64,000 nucleotides of DNA from Haliclystus octoradiatus. Its lineage: Eukaryota; Cnidaria; Staurozoa; Stauromedusae; Haliclystidae. Positions 50,653 through 62,029 of the stretch are shown here, in pieces. The notes under the pieces were generated by a model, which was not told the DNA's origin, made no database searches, and was given only the letters and a program-made list of their open reading frames with translations. Positions within the stretch are counted from its first letter, which is position 1; the number at the start of each line of letters is the position of its first letter. The position numbers and the translations under genes are program-made. The stretch is from assembly GCA_916610825.1 (NCBI GenBank), contig OU744451.1:10659864-10723863 (forward strand), read 5' to 3'.

Positions 50653-52695
50653 ATTGCTACAGATGTGGAGATCAACACGATGCTACTACATGTAGATTTA
50701 AAAAAGCGATCTGTAATTATTGTAAAAATGTTGGTCATATTTCAAGGGCTTGTTTTAAAAAAAAGAAGAACGATAACATAAACTCTCAGACAGAAAACAC
50801 AACAGGCATTGTTACGGACGACGATGATTGTGATGATTATGACGAATATTCAGCAATGCATGAGGTAACAGAACAAAAGGTAAAAATAAAACCTGTCATG
50901 GTAACCTTACAAATTGAGGCAATGCCACTACAATTAGAGGTAGATACGGGAGCGGGTCGATCAATTATTGGTTATAATGTTTATCAGCAACAATTAGAGT
51001 CAAAACAATTAGAGAAAACAGATGTACAATTGAGATCATATTCTGGACAAAACATACCAATATTAGGATGTGTAACAGTAGATGTTATGTATCGAGATAA
51101 AACGTATACCAAATTACCATTAATAGTCGCAGAAGGTAATACTCCTTCTCTTCTTGGTAGAGACTGGTTGAATAAAATTCCACTCGATTGGCAAAGTTTA
51201 TTTCCGATTCAACATATAACCACAGAGCATCATGATACTAATTCAACAGAACTGTTAGAACAATATAAAGGACTGTTTAGCGACGGACTTGGTAAAATGA
51301 CAACAACAAAAGTGTCAATTACTATTAAACCACATGTAACGCCAGTATTCATGAAGGCTAGACCAGTCCCATACGCTATTAAACCATTAATTGACAATGA
51401 AATCGATAGATTACTATCTGAAGGAGTACTAGTATCAACAAGCCATAGTAATTGGGCAACACCAATTGTACCAGTTATTAAACCTGATAAATCAGTTAGA
51501 ATTTGTGGAGATTTTCGTCCTACAGTTAACAGCAACTCGGATTTAACTCATTACCCTATACCAAACGCCACAGATATATTTGCAAAATTAGGTGGTGGTA
51601 AAGTGTTTGCACGTCTGGATTTAGCTCATGCATATACACAACTCGAGTTAGACGATGAAAGCCAAGAGTTATGTACCATCAACACACATCGCGGTTTATT
51701 TCGTTATACTCGCTTACCATTCGGAGTTTCATCAGCTCCAGCAATATTTCAGAGAGTACTAGAGTCCTTACTAGCCAACGTACCAGGTACATCTTGTTAT
51801 CTGGATGATGTCATCTGTGCTGCAGCTAATAAAAAGCAACTGCATGAAATACTGTCTGTTATTTTCAAGCGCTTACAAAACGCAGGACTGCGGTTAAAAC
51901 GATCCAAATGTCAATTTTATCTCTCCGAGGTACAGTTTCTGGGTCATCGAATAAATTCTGATGGCCTTGAACCAATTGCAGCAAAAGTAGAATCAATTAA
52001 AGATGCACCATCCCCGTCAAATGTCACACAGCTAAGGTCGTGGCTTGGATTATACAATTATTATTCTAAGTTCTTGCCAAAAGCCACCGATCTGCTTGCG
52101 CCATTGTATGAACTCTTTCAGAAAGGCATAGAATGGAACTGGGACAAAACAAAGGAAGCGGCTTTTCAGAAGGCAGAAGAACAATTGTCTAGTGAAAAGT
52201 TGCTTGTCCATTATAATCCTGAATTGCCAACGCTTCTATCCTGTGACGCATCGCCTTATGGTGTAAGTGCAATACTGTCACACAGATTTCCAGACGGTTC
52301 AGAACGTCCTATAACATGCGCATCTCGTACATTAAACGATGCCGAGAAAAGTTATTCTCAAACAGAAAAGGAAGGATTAGCTGTTATCTTTGGTGTGAGT
52401 AAGTTTCATCTATACTTATATGGTAATTTCTTTGAGGTAATTACAGATCATTTATCACTAAAAACATTGTTTTCGGAAAGTAAGCCTACAATATAACTGG
52501 CTGCATCACGCATAATACGATGGTCACTACAATTATCTGGTTACAGCTACAAAATAGTCCATCGTCCAGGGAATCTACATCAAAATGCTGATGCACTAAG
52601 TCGCTCACCTGTAGAAAAAGCACCCAAAGTCACCATGGCAATGACGCCTAGCGAAACGGTACACATGATTGACAGCTTGAATGAAAGCATCTAAC
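50649..52695 (+). pseudogene. Gypsy pol: nucleocapsid, protease, RT, RNase H
   Basis: Zinc knuckles CYRCGDQHDATTC and CNYCKNVGHISRAC open the frame. Aspartic protease follows with LEVDTGAGRS and SLLGRDWL. RT carries ICGDFRPTVN, FARLDLAHAYTQL, RLPFGVSSAPAIFQ and the catalytic CYLDDVIC. RNase H carries LLSCDASPYGVSAIL, SQTEKEGLAVIFG and ITDHLSLKTLF. A TAA at 52494 interrupts the frame; translation resumes in the same frame (RWSLQLSGYSYK, ADALSRSP) to a stop near 52692, where a frameshift leads to the integrase frame. Otherwise well preserved. Confidence 0.93.
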
Positions 52696-53875
52696 ATTCA
52701 AGGCCATCAATAAAGCTTCACGAAACGACCCAACTATATCAAAGATAGTACAACAAATTAAAACAACCGGGGATATCAAAACGATGCAAAATGGGGATTC
52801 CCCCTATGTCAGTAAAAGAGGTGAGCTCAGCACGCACCAAGATGCCCTACTATGGGGATCACGAGTCGTAGTACCTGCAAGTCTTCAAAAGAGAGCTTTA
52901 GCTGTTCTCCATAATACTCATCAAGGTATAGTTAAAATGAAGTCTTTGGCACGCAGCTTTATATGGTGGCCCGGGATGGACAAGGATATAGAGGAAGTAG
53001 CAAAATCATGCGATTCTTGTAAAGCAAATGCCTGTCTACCAGCTTTATCCTCTACTCACCCCTGGCAATTTCCTACAACACCATGGTCAAGAATACACAT
53101 AGATCATGCTGGTCCTTTTTGGGGAAAAATCTTCCTTGTTGTCATTGATGCATATTCAAAATGGGTTGACGTTCATGTAGTTCCTTCAACTGGATCGGCG
53201 GCAACGATCACAACCTTGAAAAACATATTTGCGTATTTTGGATTACCTGAACAAATCGTGTCAGACAATGGCAGTGGTTTTACATCTGAAGATTTTCAAA
53301 GAAATTGTTCCAATAACGATATAAAATTAGCACACACAGCACCGTATCATCCGAGATCCAATGGTCAAGCAGAACGAGCTGTTCAGCTACTTAAAACAGC
53401 TTTAAAGAAAAATAGAGGATTACCAATCACAGAAATCTTATGTAAAGTTATATTCGCATATCGCACAACGCCACATTCATCAACAGGTCTATCACCATGT
53501 GAATTACTTATGAAGCGTCAACTAAGAACACCTTTACATTTTATGCTGCCAAACCTAGATGCAGATATTCGGAAAAAGTCGACAGTGTCGTCACCTCCAA
53601 GAGAACTGCAAATAAACAGCAAAGTGCAGGTATTCAATATGATCACAAAAACTTGGTTTAATGCCGTAATACAAGAACAAACAGGACCTCTATCTTATAA
53701 ACTACTTACTGATGATGGGCGTGTTATGAATCGTCAAATAGACCATATCCGAAAACGAGATGGTTACGCTGACAACAAAGAGTCAGTAGAGGAAGAAGAA
53801 GTCAAAGAAGGAGAGACGCCTACAACTAATAAAAGTTACCCTACTAGGGAAAGAGCTCGCCCACAATATCTATAG
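52696..53875 (+). CDS. Gypsy integrase
   Basis: The frame opens just after the break at about 52692 (TFKAINKASRNDPTISK) and runs to TAG at 53875. The zinc-binding HHCC domain (HNTHQGIVKMKS ... CDSCKAN) is followed by the DDE catalytic core (IHIDHAGPFWG, IVSDNGSGFTSEDF, HPRSNGQAERAVQLL), then RTTPHSSTGLSPCELL, a C-terminal SH3-like part (NSKVQVFN ... GPLSYKLL) and an acidic tail. All three catalytic acids (D, D, E) are present. Confidence 0.93.
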
Positions 53876-54083
53876 AAAAAAAAGTACGAGTTCTAAAAAA
53901 AAAAAAAAAAAAAAGTATATATATATTATATCCAGGACAACATTACCGTATAATAATCGAACGACATTACTTTATATAATCTTTACCTTGTTATAACATA
54001 TCAATTAATAAATAAACAATAAATTTAATTAATAATTGTTTTACCTATTAGATCACATAGAGTCTTAAACAAGAAAAGGAGAA

Positions 54084-54293
54084 TGTCATGTATTACGTTG
54101 TGTGGCGTAATAGCACTAATATTATAACGCATGATTATAAACGAGGCTGCCACGTTGGACAACTTATCAAGGCGTTAGCTAGGAGCAAGTCATATGTTTC
54201 ATCAACTCTGTATCTTAACTGATTATTATACTGTTACTGTTATCAATAATCTGTAATGTTCATTGCGTTACATCTTCTTATTAATACATAAAA
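54084..54293 (+). repeat. 3' LTR of the Gypsy element
   Basis: Partner of 49695-49904, preceded by a purine-rich tract and followed by the GGTGT target duplication. Confidence 0.95.
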
Positions 54294-54298
54294 GGTGT

Positions 54299-55734
54299 AT
54301 TTCGTAATATTTTGATATATTTGGAAATGTTCACAGCACCCTGAGCATGGTAAAGTTCTGTTTCACGAAATGATGTTTACGATTTCTGTTTTGTTTGATT
54401 TTGAGTTTTGATGTTATTTAATAGAGATGAACTAACAAAGAAACGCCTACTAATTTATATGTTTCAGCGTATGGTAAATGGTAATACATTAGCATATTTT
54501 ATGGAGTACATCAATCCTAACTGAGCGCAGATACTGCTGCATCAAATTGTCAAAATGTATAATCTGATGCACAGAGAGAGATTACAGTTACACAGACATT
54601 TGATTTCGCGTACAGATCAGATCACGTTATGAAATCAAATCACACTGAAAGTTCAATATTTAATACAAACACCTTTGAGGTCTGTAAAAAGTTTTCTGGA
54701 ACATTCCATTCAACTATAAAGTTATTCTCTGTTTCACAATCAACATTCAACACATAAAGTCTCCAAATTGCAACTTTCTAAAACATATAAACACTTAATG
54801 AACTAATCAGTGTTGTCAGGTTATCTTGAACTAATCTTTGTCAATACTAGCCTTCCGAATCAATCAATATTACTGAAACGTTATCTGGATCAATGGTAAA
54901 TCCAGTGTCATGCTTTCTGCTTTGCTAGAAGCACGTATACTGTTTAATCATCAAACGATTGGAGTCGTTAATATTATTTCTTATAAAATATAGCTACGGC
55001 GTTCAAAAATGCACACGCTGAGCTAGAAAATTATCTTACGGCGTCTCACATCTCATATATGCTCTATATTTGATATAAATAGGCAACCTTGTTATTTAAT
55101 ATTTAAGTGTATTTCAAGGTTCTTTTCATGCTTCTATTCTCACCTTGAACGCGATCGCAAACTCTACGGTGTTTTCAAATTTTTATATAAAATACTTTCA
55201 GAAAAAAATTAAATATTTAAACCCATCATCGCAATCGCTGTCGCATTTAGTTGCATAGTAGATGCTATCTCAAAATAATATAGCACTCAACTAGATAAAT
55301 CTACGAAGCAAAAGGTACGATCGTCACCGAAATTTCTAGTACAAACTTTGGTATGAAACTCCTCAGGTTGGAACGAAAAACGTCACGTGATGCTCTTAAA
55401 CAAGTCAGTGTAATGTGTTCTAAAATGGGAAGTTACGTAAATACAACGTCCGCCATAATGGTTGAGTTCCTTACTCCCTCATGATCCCAAGGAGGCTGTT
55501 AACCAGTATATTTCACATTACTACATACAGACTACACACAGAAACATTACCTCTCTCCCCAACTAAACATTAACAATGAGTTGACTATTATAAATCAAAA
55601 CGTAATTTAGGCAAATTGTCCGTTCATTATTTTATTAAAAAAGTTGTTTAAGTATGTTTGAGTATGCTTTATTCGGGTTGACTTACTTCTGCCATATTGA
55701 TTTGCCAACCCTTCATGTTAGACCGAGCGCCACG
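54299..55734. other. Intergenic, nothing recognised
   Basis: AT-rich sequence without ORF of note, repeat or exon that I can support. Confidence 0.4.
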
Positions 55735-56160
55735 TATCAAAAAAGGGAGGATATTCCGGGCAACTTGAAATTCACATAAAATGTTCATAAAAATTCAATA
55801 AATACTTTCCCGTTTCTTTTCATAGTCAGTTTTTATTGTGGAGCTCACCAACGATGAATTTGTAAATCATTGCACGGTCAGAGCCCTCTTAATTCATACG
55901 TTTCGTGTTTTCGTCATGCTTCTATGGATTCGTAAAATCATGGGAGAACAAGAGAATAAAACACCATGAAGCTCACATGCAGCATTTTCTCAAAACTATA
56001 AGAAGGCTTTGACCGTGAATAATTAAATATAAATTGGATTTTTGAAGGGTTCACAATAAAAATTTAATTGAAACAAGAAGTAGGGAATTGGTAGCATATT
56101 TTTATGAACACTTTTATGTAAATTTCAAATTTCCCGGAGAAACCTGCCGTTTTAGTTCTG
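55735..56160. mobile_element. Inverted-repeat (MITE-like) element of about 420 bp
   Basis: The left segment ATTCCGGGCAACTTGAAATT, then CACATAAAATGTTCATAAA, is mirrored by the right segment, whose reverse complement reads CTCCGGGAAATTTGAAATTT, then ACATAAAAGTGTTCATAAA. The phrase GACCGAGCGCCA flanks both sides (55722 and 56178) as a direct repeat, possibly a 12-base target duplication or part of the element. No ORF. Confidence 0.6.
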
Positions 56161-56687
56161 TGGCTCTCAGTCTATGTGGACCGAGCGCCATCAGACAATC
56201 TTACATTTTTTCCAAGTTTGATTCCTCATAGAACTTCAAATTTTGAATTAGAACTGTCTGATATGTGATTTGGATTTCCGGGAACATGCAATTGGATTTG
56301 ATCAATATCATAGACATTATCATTATCATCATCCCTGTTATTTGTTGTAACGGTAGACGTTGGTTGCATTGTAGCACGTGATGCATGGTATGGCTTTGTG
56401 CCAGCTATTAAGTAGATATATTAAGTAGAATATAAAAGATAAGGGATAAATATATTTAGGTCACATGTTGACACGGCGAAGGACAGATACTTAATCTACA
56501 TGATAATCTACATGATTATGACACGGGTATAGCAATGAGGTCGTACATTCGTAATCAATATTGTAGAAACCAACCAATCATTACACCTACACGAAGAAAA
56601 TGAAAATTATTTGTTGGAGACAAGCTTGGCATAAACGCCACAAATGAATGCTCATGCACTGAAAGTTAAAGAGAAAAATCATCGCTT
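56161..56687. other. No recognised feature
   Basis: AT-rich spacer, no supported coding. Confidence 0.35.
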
Positions 56688-57907
56688 ATGAAACATGCAA
56701 AGGAAACAACAAGCATACACGATGGCAAAGTGAATATCATAATGCCTTCGAAATCTAACTTTCCGTATGCTCTTCCTAACAATAAAACCAAGGCTGAAAA
56801 GCAACCCATATTTAATTGTGAAAAACAGCTAATGAGAGAAAATGATCTGAAACAATGCAGCAATCACGTTACGTCGTTACATCTTGGACATTATAAATCT
56901 TGGTTGGTTTTGTCAAAATCATTGAGAATGACGATGAATGTAATGAAGATAATGCTTCGTACCTCGATCATCATGCTTTCAAACGTCCTTAGAAACTAAC
57001 AACAAAATTGAGAATAACTTAAATTCAGTTGCTAAATTTCAAGGTGTTTGTTTAGATGATTCATTAGAAAAAGGATCAGACTAATTCAATCCTTTGTTCT
57101 TATGTCTGATTGCTTGGGGACGAGACAGAGTGACATTCACAGGAGATATATCGAAGATGTTTAACATTTGCACCTAGTGAAAAAGATCAACCGTATCATT
57201 TATTCTTGCGGAGAGATGGAAAGACTGATCAAAATCCAAAGTAGATCAATGTTTGCGAGTCCCGTTTGTAGACAAACTAAGAGCGGACTTGGCAGGTTAA
57301 TCCATCAAGCTTCTTGGTGATCTCACGAAAGATAGGTTCCCTGTTGCAGCTAAAGTTATTAACAAAAGGATTTATGTAGATGATATAGGAGACTCAAAAT
57401 TATCTGCAAAAGAAGCTGTACAGTCAATATAACAGAAATCGATAAAGTCTTAGAAACAGGAAGATTCAAAATCAAAGTATGGTATTCGAATCACATCAGC
57501 ATCACCAATAGAGCGACACCAGATCAAACTATAACCGATGTCTGGGGACACAGGTGGGATAAAGTAAAGGATCCAGGTTGTGTTTGAAAATATAAAAGAA
57601 CTACATCAACTTTATACAATCTTACAAAATGTGGCTAAATTTTAGTATCCTATTGGTGTCCGTACTCCCCCGCTGACGCCTGGAAGTTGATGAAATGGAC
57701 AAATGGATTAGTAGCATCAGTAACATGCAACATCTGTTGTCATATCAAATACAACGATGCTTAAATTCTGAGAATGCAATTGGACTACGTCAGTTACACG
57801 ATTTTTCAGATTGTGATGAGATAGGCTATGGGGCCTGTATATGTAACATTGTAATTTGGAAAACAATGACATTACGTTACGTTTTGTTTCTGCAAAATCA
57901 CTTGTAG
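56688..57907 (+). pseudogene. BEL/Pao retrotransposon remnant, RT and RNase H
   Basis: Discontinuous frames show an RT start (VTFTGDISKMFNI near 57130), the RT catalytic region RIYVDDIGDSKLSAKEAV near 57370, the following VLETGRFKIKVWYSN and DVWGHRWDKVKDP, and an RNase H piece near 57797 (LHDFSDCDEIGYGACI, where the usual DAS is DCD). Many stops. The 56688-56999 frame is a weak upstream extension. A third BEL/Pao lineage in the window. Confidence 0.78.
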
Positions 57908-58079
57908 CCTCTATCAGAAGAAAAAGCATACCTCGATCTTGAATTAATGAAACTTGTAACGCTATCGCTATATCGACGTCAGTACAATCTGCAATGAATG
58001 GCAAATATGAACAATCACCCGGTCGCAATTTCTGCACTTTTGGACAAAAACAAGCTCAAGGGATTACAAACATTATATT

Positions 58080-58560
58080 AGTTTGTATTACATTGCGTTG
58101 TATAAGCGAGGTCACTAAACGAGGGCAATCGAATTATTCACGTTCATCATGACGTAGATATTATTACGTAGTTAGTTTAAATTGTTTCTTGTAATCTGTT
58201 TGTCTTCTCATAATGTCTCAGCACTTATGTTATAAACCACGGGATACGTAGTTCATCATGCTAACACATAGATGATAGTTTTTTAGTTGAGTTTCATGTA
58301 AGAAACAAATAAGTAATGAATATTCTCTGTTGTAATCATTGAGTCATTCTACCTTCTGAAGTAGCTACAATATGTAAAATTGGCGACGAGAAAGTGGATG
58401 CGAATTCACAATGTCAGAGCAAGAAGAGCAACACGGTTCTTTATGAAAGTCGAAAACAGCGACAGCAAAACGTTGAAATCTGATTGGGAAAGTTCTCGGT
58501 TACACGGAAGGAGAGAATTGGAATGATTTTATTGAAAGGTTGACAAGCTATTTTGTGTGA
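58080..58560 (+). mobile_element. 5' end fragment of a second Gypsy element
   Basis: An LTR-like stretch ends in TGTAAAATTGGCGACGAGAAAG, matching the LTR-PBS junction of the full-length element (TAAAATTGGTGACGAGAA). About 100 bases later comes a frameshifted gag start (GYTEGENWNDFIERLTSYF) like that of the full-length gag. It breaks off at about 58556, where the LINE tail begins. Confidence 0.75.
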
Positions 58561-58561
58561 T

Positions 58562-58926
58562 GTGATGATGTGATGTGATATATATTTGATCATAAAAGCA
58601 GAAATATATTACAAATACTATGAATTTATGACCAGGGTCAACCCTTAAGCAAATCTGCTTGTTTGTTTGGGTGACCCTATAGTTACAATATATATTGTTT
58701 TACAGTAATATAATGTAAAGACATAAGACATATAAAGACATATAAAGTACTGTAACTTTGAATACACTAATGAATGATAATAATAAAGAATAAATCAATA
58801 CATTTTTTTTTGGGGCTTAGCATTTTCTATACTAATACATTGATAATTGAGTACAGGTTTTAAAAACACTATTTCAAAATAAAAGAAAAAGCTCAGAAAA
58901 GAGTAACAAAATATTGGAAATTAGGT
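58562..58926 (-). other. 3' UTR and simple-repeat tail of the LINE
   Basis: Follows the ORF2 frame on the minus strand and ends at 58562 in an ATCACATC-type short-repeat tail (visible on plus as GTGATGTGATGATGTGATG). LINE tails made of short repeats are typical of CR1-like elements. It contains a self-complementary GGGTCAACCC/GGGTGACCC pair near 58637 and 58668. Confidence 0.7.
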
Positions 58927-61821
58927 TTAACAAGCTTCGCATATGTAGCAGTTCCGTTCACAACAAGTTGTGCAGTATTTTCCAATCAGATGTTTTTTAA
59001 GATTCTTAGTGAAACCAGAGATCGGTAGCTGCAAGTCAAAATCGAAAGAATTCCAAAAGGCTGGGAAATGATACGGAGGTAAACATTGGAGCATAGAAGA
59101 TCTGGCAAACGGTACAATGAAAACATTGTTTTGTCGGCGATGTTTTTGTTGAAATTTAAAGATGGCAGACATTCAAATTGGACATTTGTTTTTGATGACT
59201 GAGTGCAGCAGTGCGAAAACTTTTACAATGTACAAATCATTTATTTTCAAAAGTTGTAGACTTTTAAATAGGGGCTCAGAATGTGTGAGCCTTGGCTTGG
59301 ACATAATTACCCTGACACATGTTTTTTGCAGTACCATTAAGGGCTTAATTTGTGCACTATTTCCCCAGATTTCCAGTGCATATTCTAGATGCGGTTTTAC
59401 AATGGCATTGTATATCTGCAGTTTGTGATTGAAATTTAAATAGTTTTTAATCCGAATAATAGAATAGATGCTTTGTCGTAATTTTATTCGCACATGGTCG
59501 ATGTGAGCGCGCCAATTTAATTTGTTGTCTATAAATACTCCAAGAAATTTCACAGCTTTTGTTTTGAAATCTGTGCCACAACGTTCTAATAATTGATTTC
59601 CAATACAAATTTTAAAATTTTCGAATTTCACATTTCCAAAGAGAATAAATTTGCACTTCCCAGCATTTAGGGTAAGTTTATTTGCAGCAAACCATTCAGC
59701 AACACGACTTAGTTCGTAATTGACATCAATTTCAAAGATGACAATATCATTTCCAGCTAACTGCAAAGTAGTGTCATCAGCAAAAAGGTTGACATCAAAT
59801 TTTGTACAAAGAGGAAGGTCATTTATGAATATTAAAAACAAAAGTGGGCCTAAGATACTACCCTGTGGTACACCACAAGGAATCTTACAAGGCAGGGTTG
59901 ACGTAGTGCCATCAAAAAACAAATATTGAGAGCGATCTTTCAAATAATTATCAAACCATAGTAGCGACATATCATCCAAACCGTAGTGCGACAATTTTGA
60001 AAGTAATATGTCATGAGACACAGTATCAAAAGCTTTTTTGAGATCCAAGAAAAGGCCAACATGATATTTTTCATTAGAAGTTTTGAAATGATTGTTTAGA
60101 AAATTCGAAATACAATGAACTGGATTGTGGAATTTGCGGAAACCAAATTGAAATTTGGATAAAAAATTATCTGAAAAATATGTATAGAGCTGATTGTATA
60201 TAACACGTTCCAGGACCTTTGAAAAAGTGGGAAGGATTGAAATCGGCCTGTAATTTGAAAAGTTGTGTTTATCTCCTGCTTTAAATAATGGTAATACTTT
60301 AGCACATTTATATAAATGAGGTACGTAACCGGATTTAATTGACAGATTGATCAGGTAGGTTAATGGAAAAATCAAAGGATCTTTGATTGACTTTAAACAT
60401 TTATTGGAGATATGATCAAGGCCAGTGCTGCTTTTGTTCTGCATTCTTGAAATAATTTTATCTACAGAATTAGCTGTTACAAACTTAAAACTGAATTTAC
60501 AGTTTACTCCCACCGGCAGATGTTGAGAAAAGTCGGTATTTGCTTGATGTTGATTAATAAGATTTTGTCCTATTGTAGCGAAAAAAGAGTTAAAACTATT
60601 AGCAATGGTTGATTTGTCAGCAATTTTTCTATTATCAATGTTGAAGAAAGAAGGGTATCGATTGAATTTTTTCTTCCGATTTAATAATTGATTGGTGGCT
60701 TGCCACATTTTCTTTGCGTCTGATTTGTAACATTGGTAAAAAGAAGTCCAGTACAAAGTTTTGGATTTCCGAAGCAATTTATTATAAATTTTGTTATAAT
60801 TAGTATAATGATTTTTAAGGGATTCGCTTTTATGTAAAATAAACTGTTTGTACAGATTGTATTTTTTGGAACGAGAAACCAGAAGACCTTTAGTTATCCA
60901 AGGTTCCTTTTTGTGAAAATTTTTGTTAAAATTTTTGGATTGTAGGGGACAAGCAATGTCTAGACACTCTTGGATCTGATTTTGAAATGTAGCGAATGCT
61001 TCGTGTGGATCACTAGGTAAAAACCAATCTTGCCCGCAGAGAAGGGATTTAAATATTTCAACATTTTTGGGCGACATACAACGGAAAGAAATTTGCTTCT
61101 GTTTTGGTGTGGAGAGAGAACCTAATGATAAATATGGTGCAAGATGGTCCGAAATTTCAGTAATTATAACGCCGGCATTAATTTGGCCTTTAAAATTTGA
61201 GAAAATGTTATCAATTAATGTACAAGATTTTGAAGTGATTCGTGTTGGGTCGATAATAAGGGGGATCATCTTGACAGCTAAAAATTGATCAAGGAGTTGA
61301 CTGGAAGAAGGAGTATTTTTCAACAGGTCAACATTGAAATCACCGGCAAAAAAAATTGCTTTGTTTTTCAGCTTTTTTATAATATTGCTTATATAAGCCA
61401 AACTGTTGCTTAATATCGCTCGAGGAGGAATATAAATAGAAAAATAGTAACATTTAGGAGTTTCAATTGCAATCAATTCTAGATCATCGTTCATAATCGA
61501 ATGATCGGGGCATTTTGTGAATTCAATTGAACTATGGACCAGGATACCAACACCTCCTCCTCTCTTTTTATCTCTTTCATAAGATACCTTGACATAATTT
61601 TCAAAAGTGCATTCACTGGAATTTTGCCAAATTTCCTGTAAAGCTAGAATTTTTATGTTGGTTTTTGATAGAAATGCAGCCACCGACTCATAGTGTTTCA
61701 AAAGACTTCTAACATTCTGAGATCCAATTGTCAAGTCAGAAAGTGGGACATCAGTGGGGTCAACATAACCTAGTCTGTTTACCGTATCAATTACAGCATC
61801 GTCTGAGTCAACAGTCAACAT
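58927..61821 (-). pseudogene. Nearly intact LINE ORF2 (endonuclease-RT)
   Basis: One frame of 965 codons from ATG at 61821 to 58927 is broken only by a TGA at 59173-59175 (after NKCPI). Endonuclease (residues about 30-240): IGSQNVRSLLKHYES, ILALQEIWQ, RGGGVGILVHSS, FFAGDFNVDLL, TLIDNIFSNF and ITEISDHLAPYLS, all expected motifs. RT (about 440-720): STGLDHISNKCL, NYRPISILPTFSKVLERV, GLFLDLKKAFDTVSHDIL, GVPQGSILGPLLF and the catalytic NLFADDTTLQLA. The C-terminal extension after the TGA ends in a cysteine cluster (CTTCCERNCYICEAC). No ORF1 is visible upstream. The family is CR1/Jockey-like. Coding elsewhere is uninterrupted, so it is a recent copy. Confidence 0.93.
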
Positions 61822-62029
61822 GGTAGTATATGTATATGCTTAGAAAGATTATAAACAGAAGCTAAAGTTTTGAAATTTAAATATAAATTAATAAAAGAAA
61901 TAGAGTAGAAAGTTTGTAAACACATAAATAAAATTACTTATCGTAAAGTTCATTCACAAAAATATTCCTCACTTGTAGTTCCGTTCCGTTTGAAATTGAT
62001 TGTGATGAGTGAAATTGATTACTTAACTA
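61822..62029. other. Spacer between the LINE and the satellite
   Basis: About 210 bases, AT-rich. Candidate 5' UTR of the LINE. No ORF1. Confidence 0.45.

Larger units (their letters stand above)
49690..54298 (+). mobile_element. Full-length Gypsy LTR retrotransposon
   Basis: 5' LTR 49695-49904 and 3' LTR 54084-54293, both 210 bp and differing at about 7 positions by eye, are bounded by the identical pentamer GGTGT (49690-49694 and 54294-54298). The LTRs start TGTCAT and end ATAAAA (not the usual CA). TTGGTGACGAGAATTATAG directly after the 5' LTR is the presumed primer-binding site, and AAGAAAAGGAGAA before the 3' LTR is the polypurine tract. The internal region carries gag, protease, RT, RNase H and integrase in Gypsy order. 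LTR similarity of about 97 percent indicates a young insertion. Confidence 0.96.
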
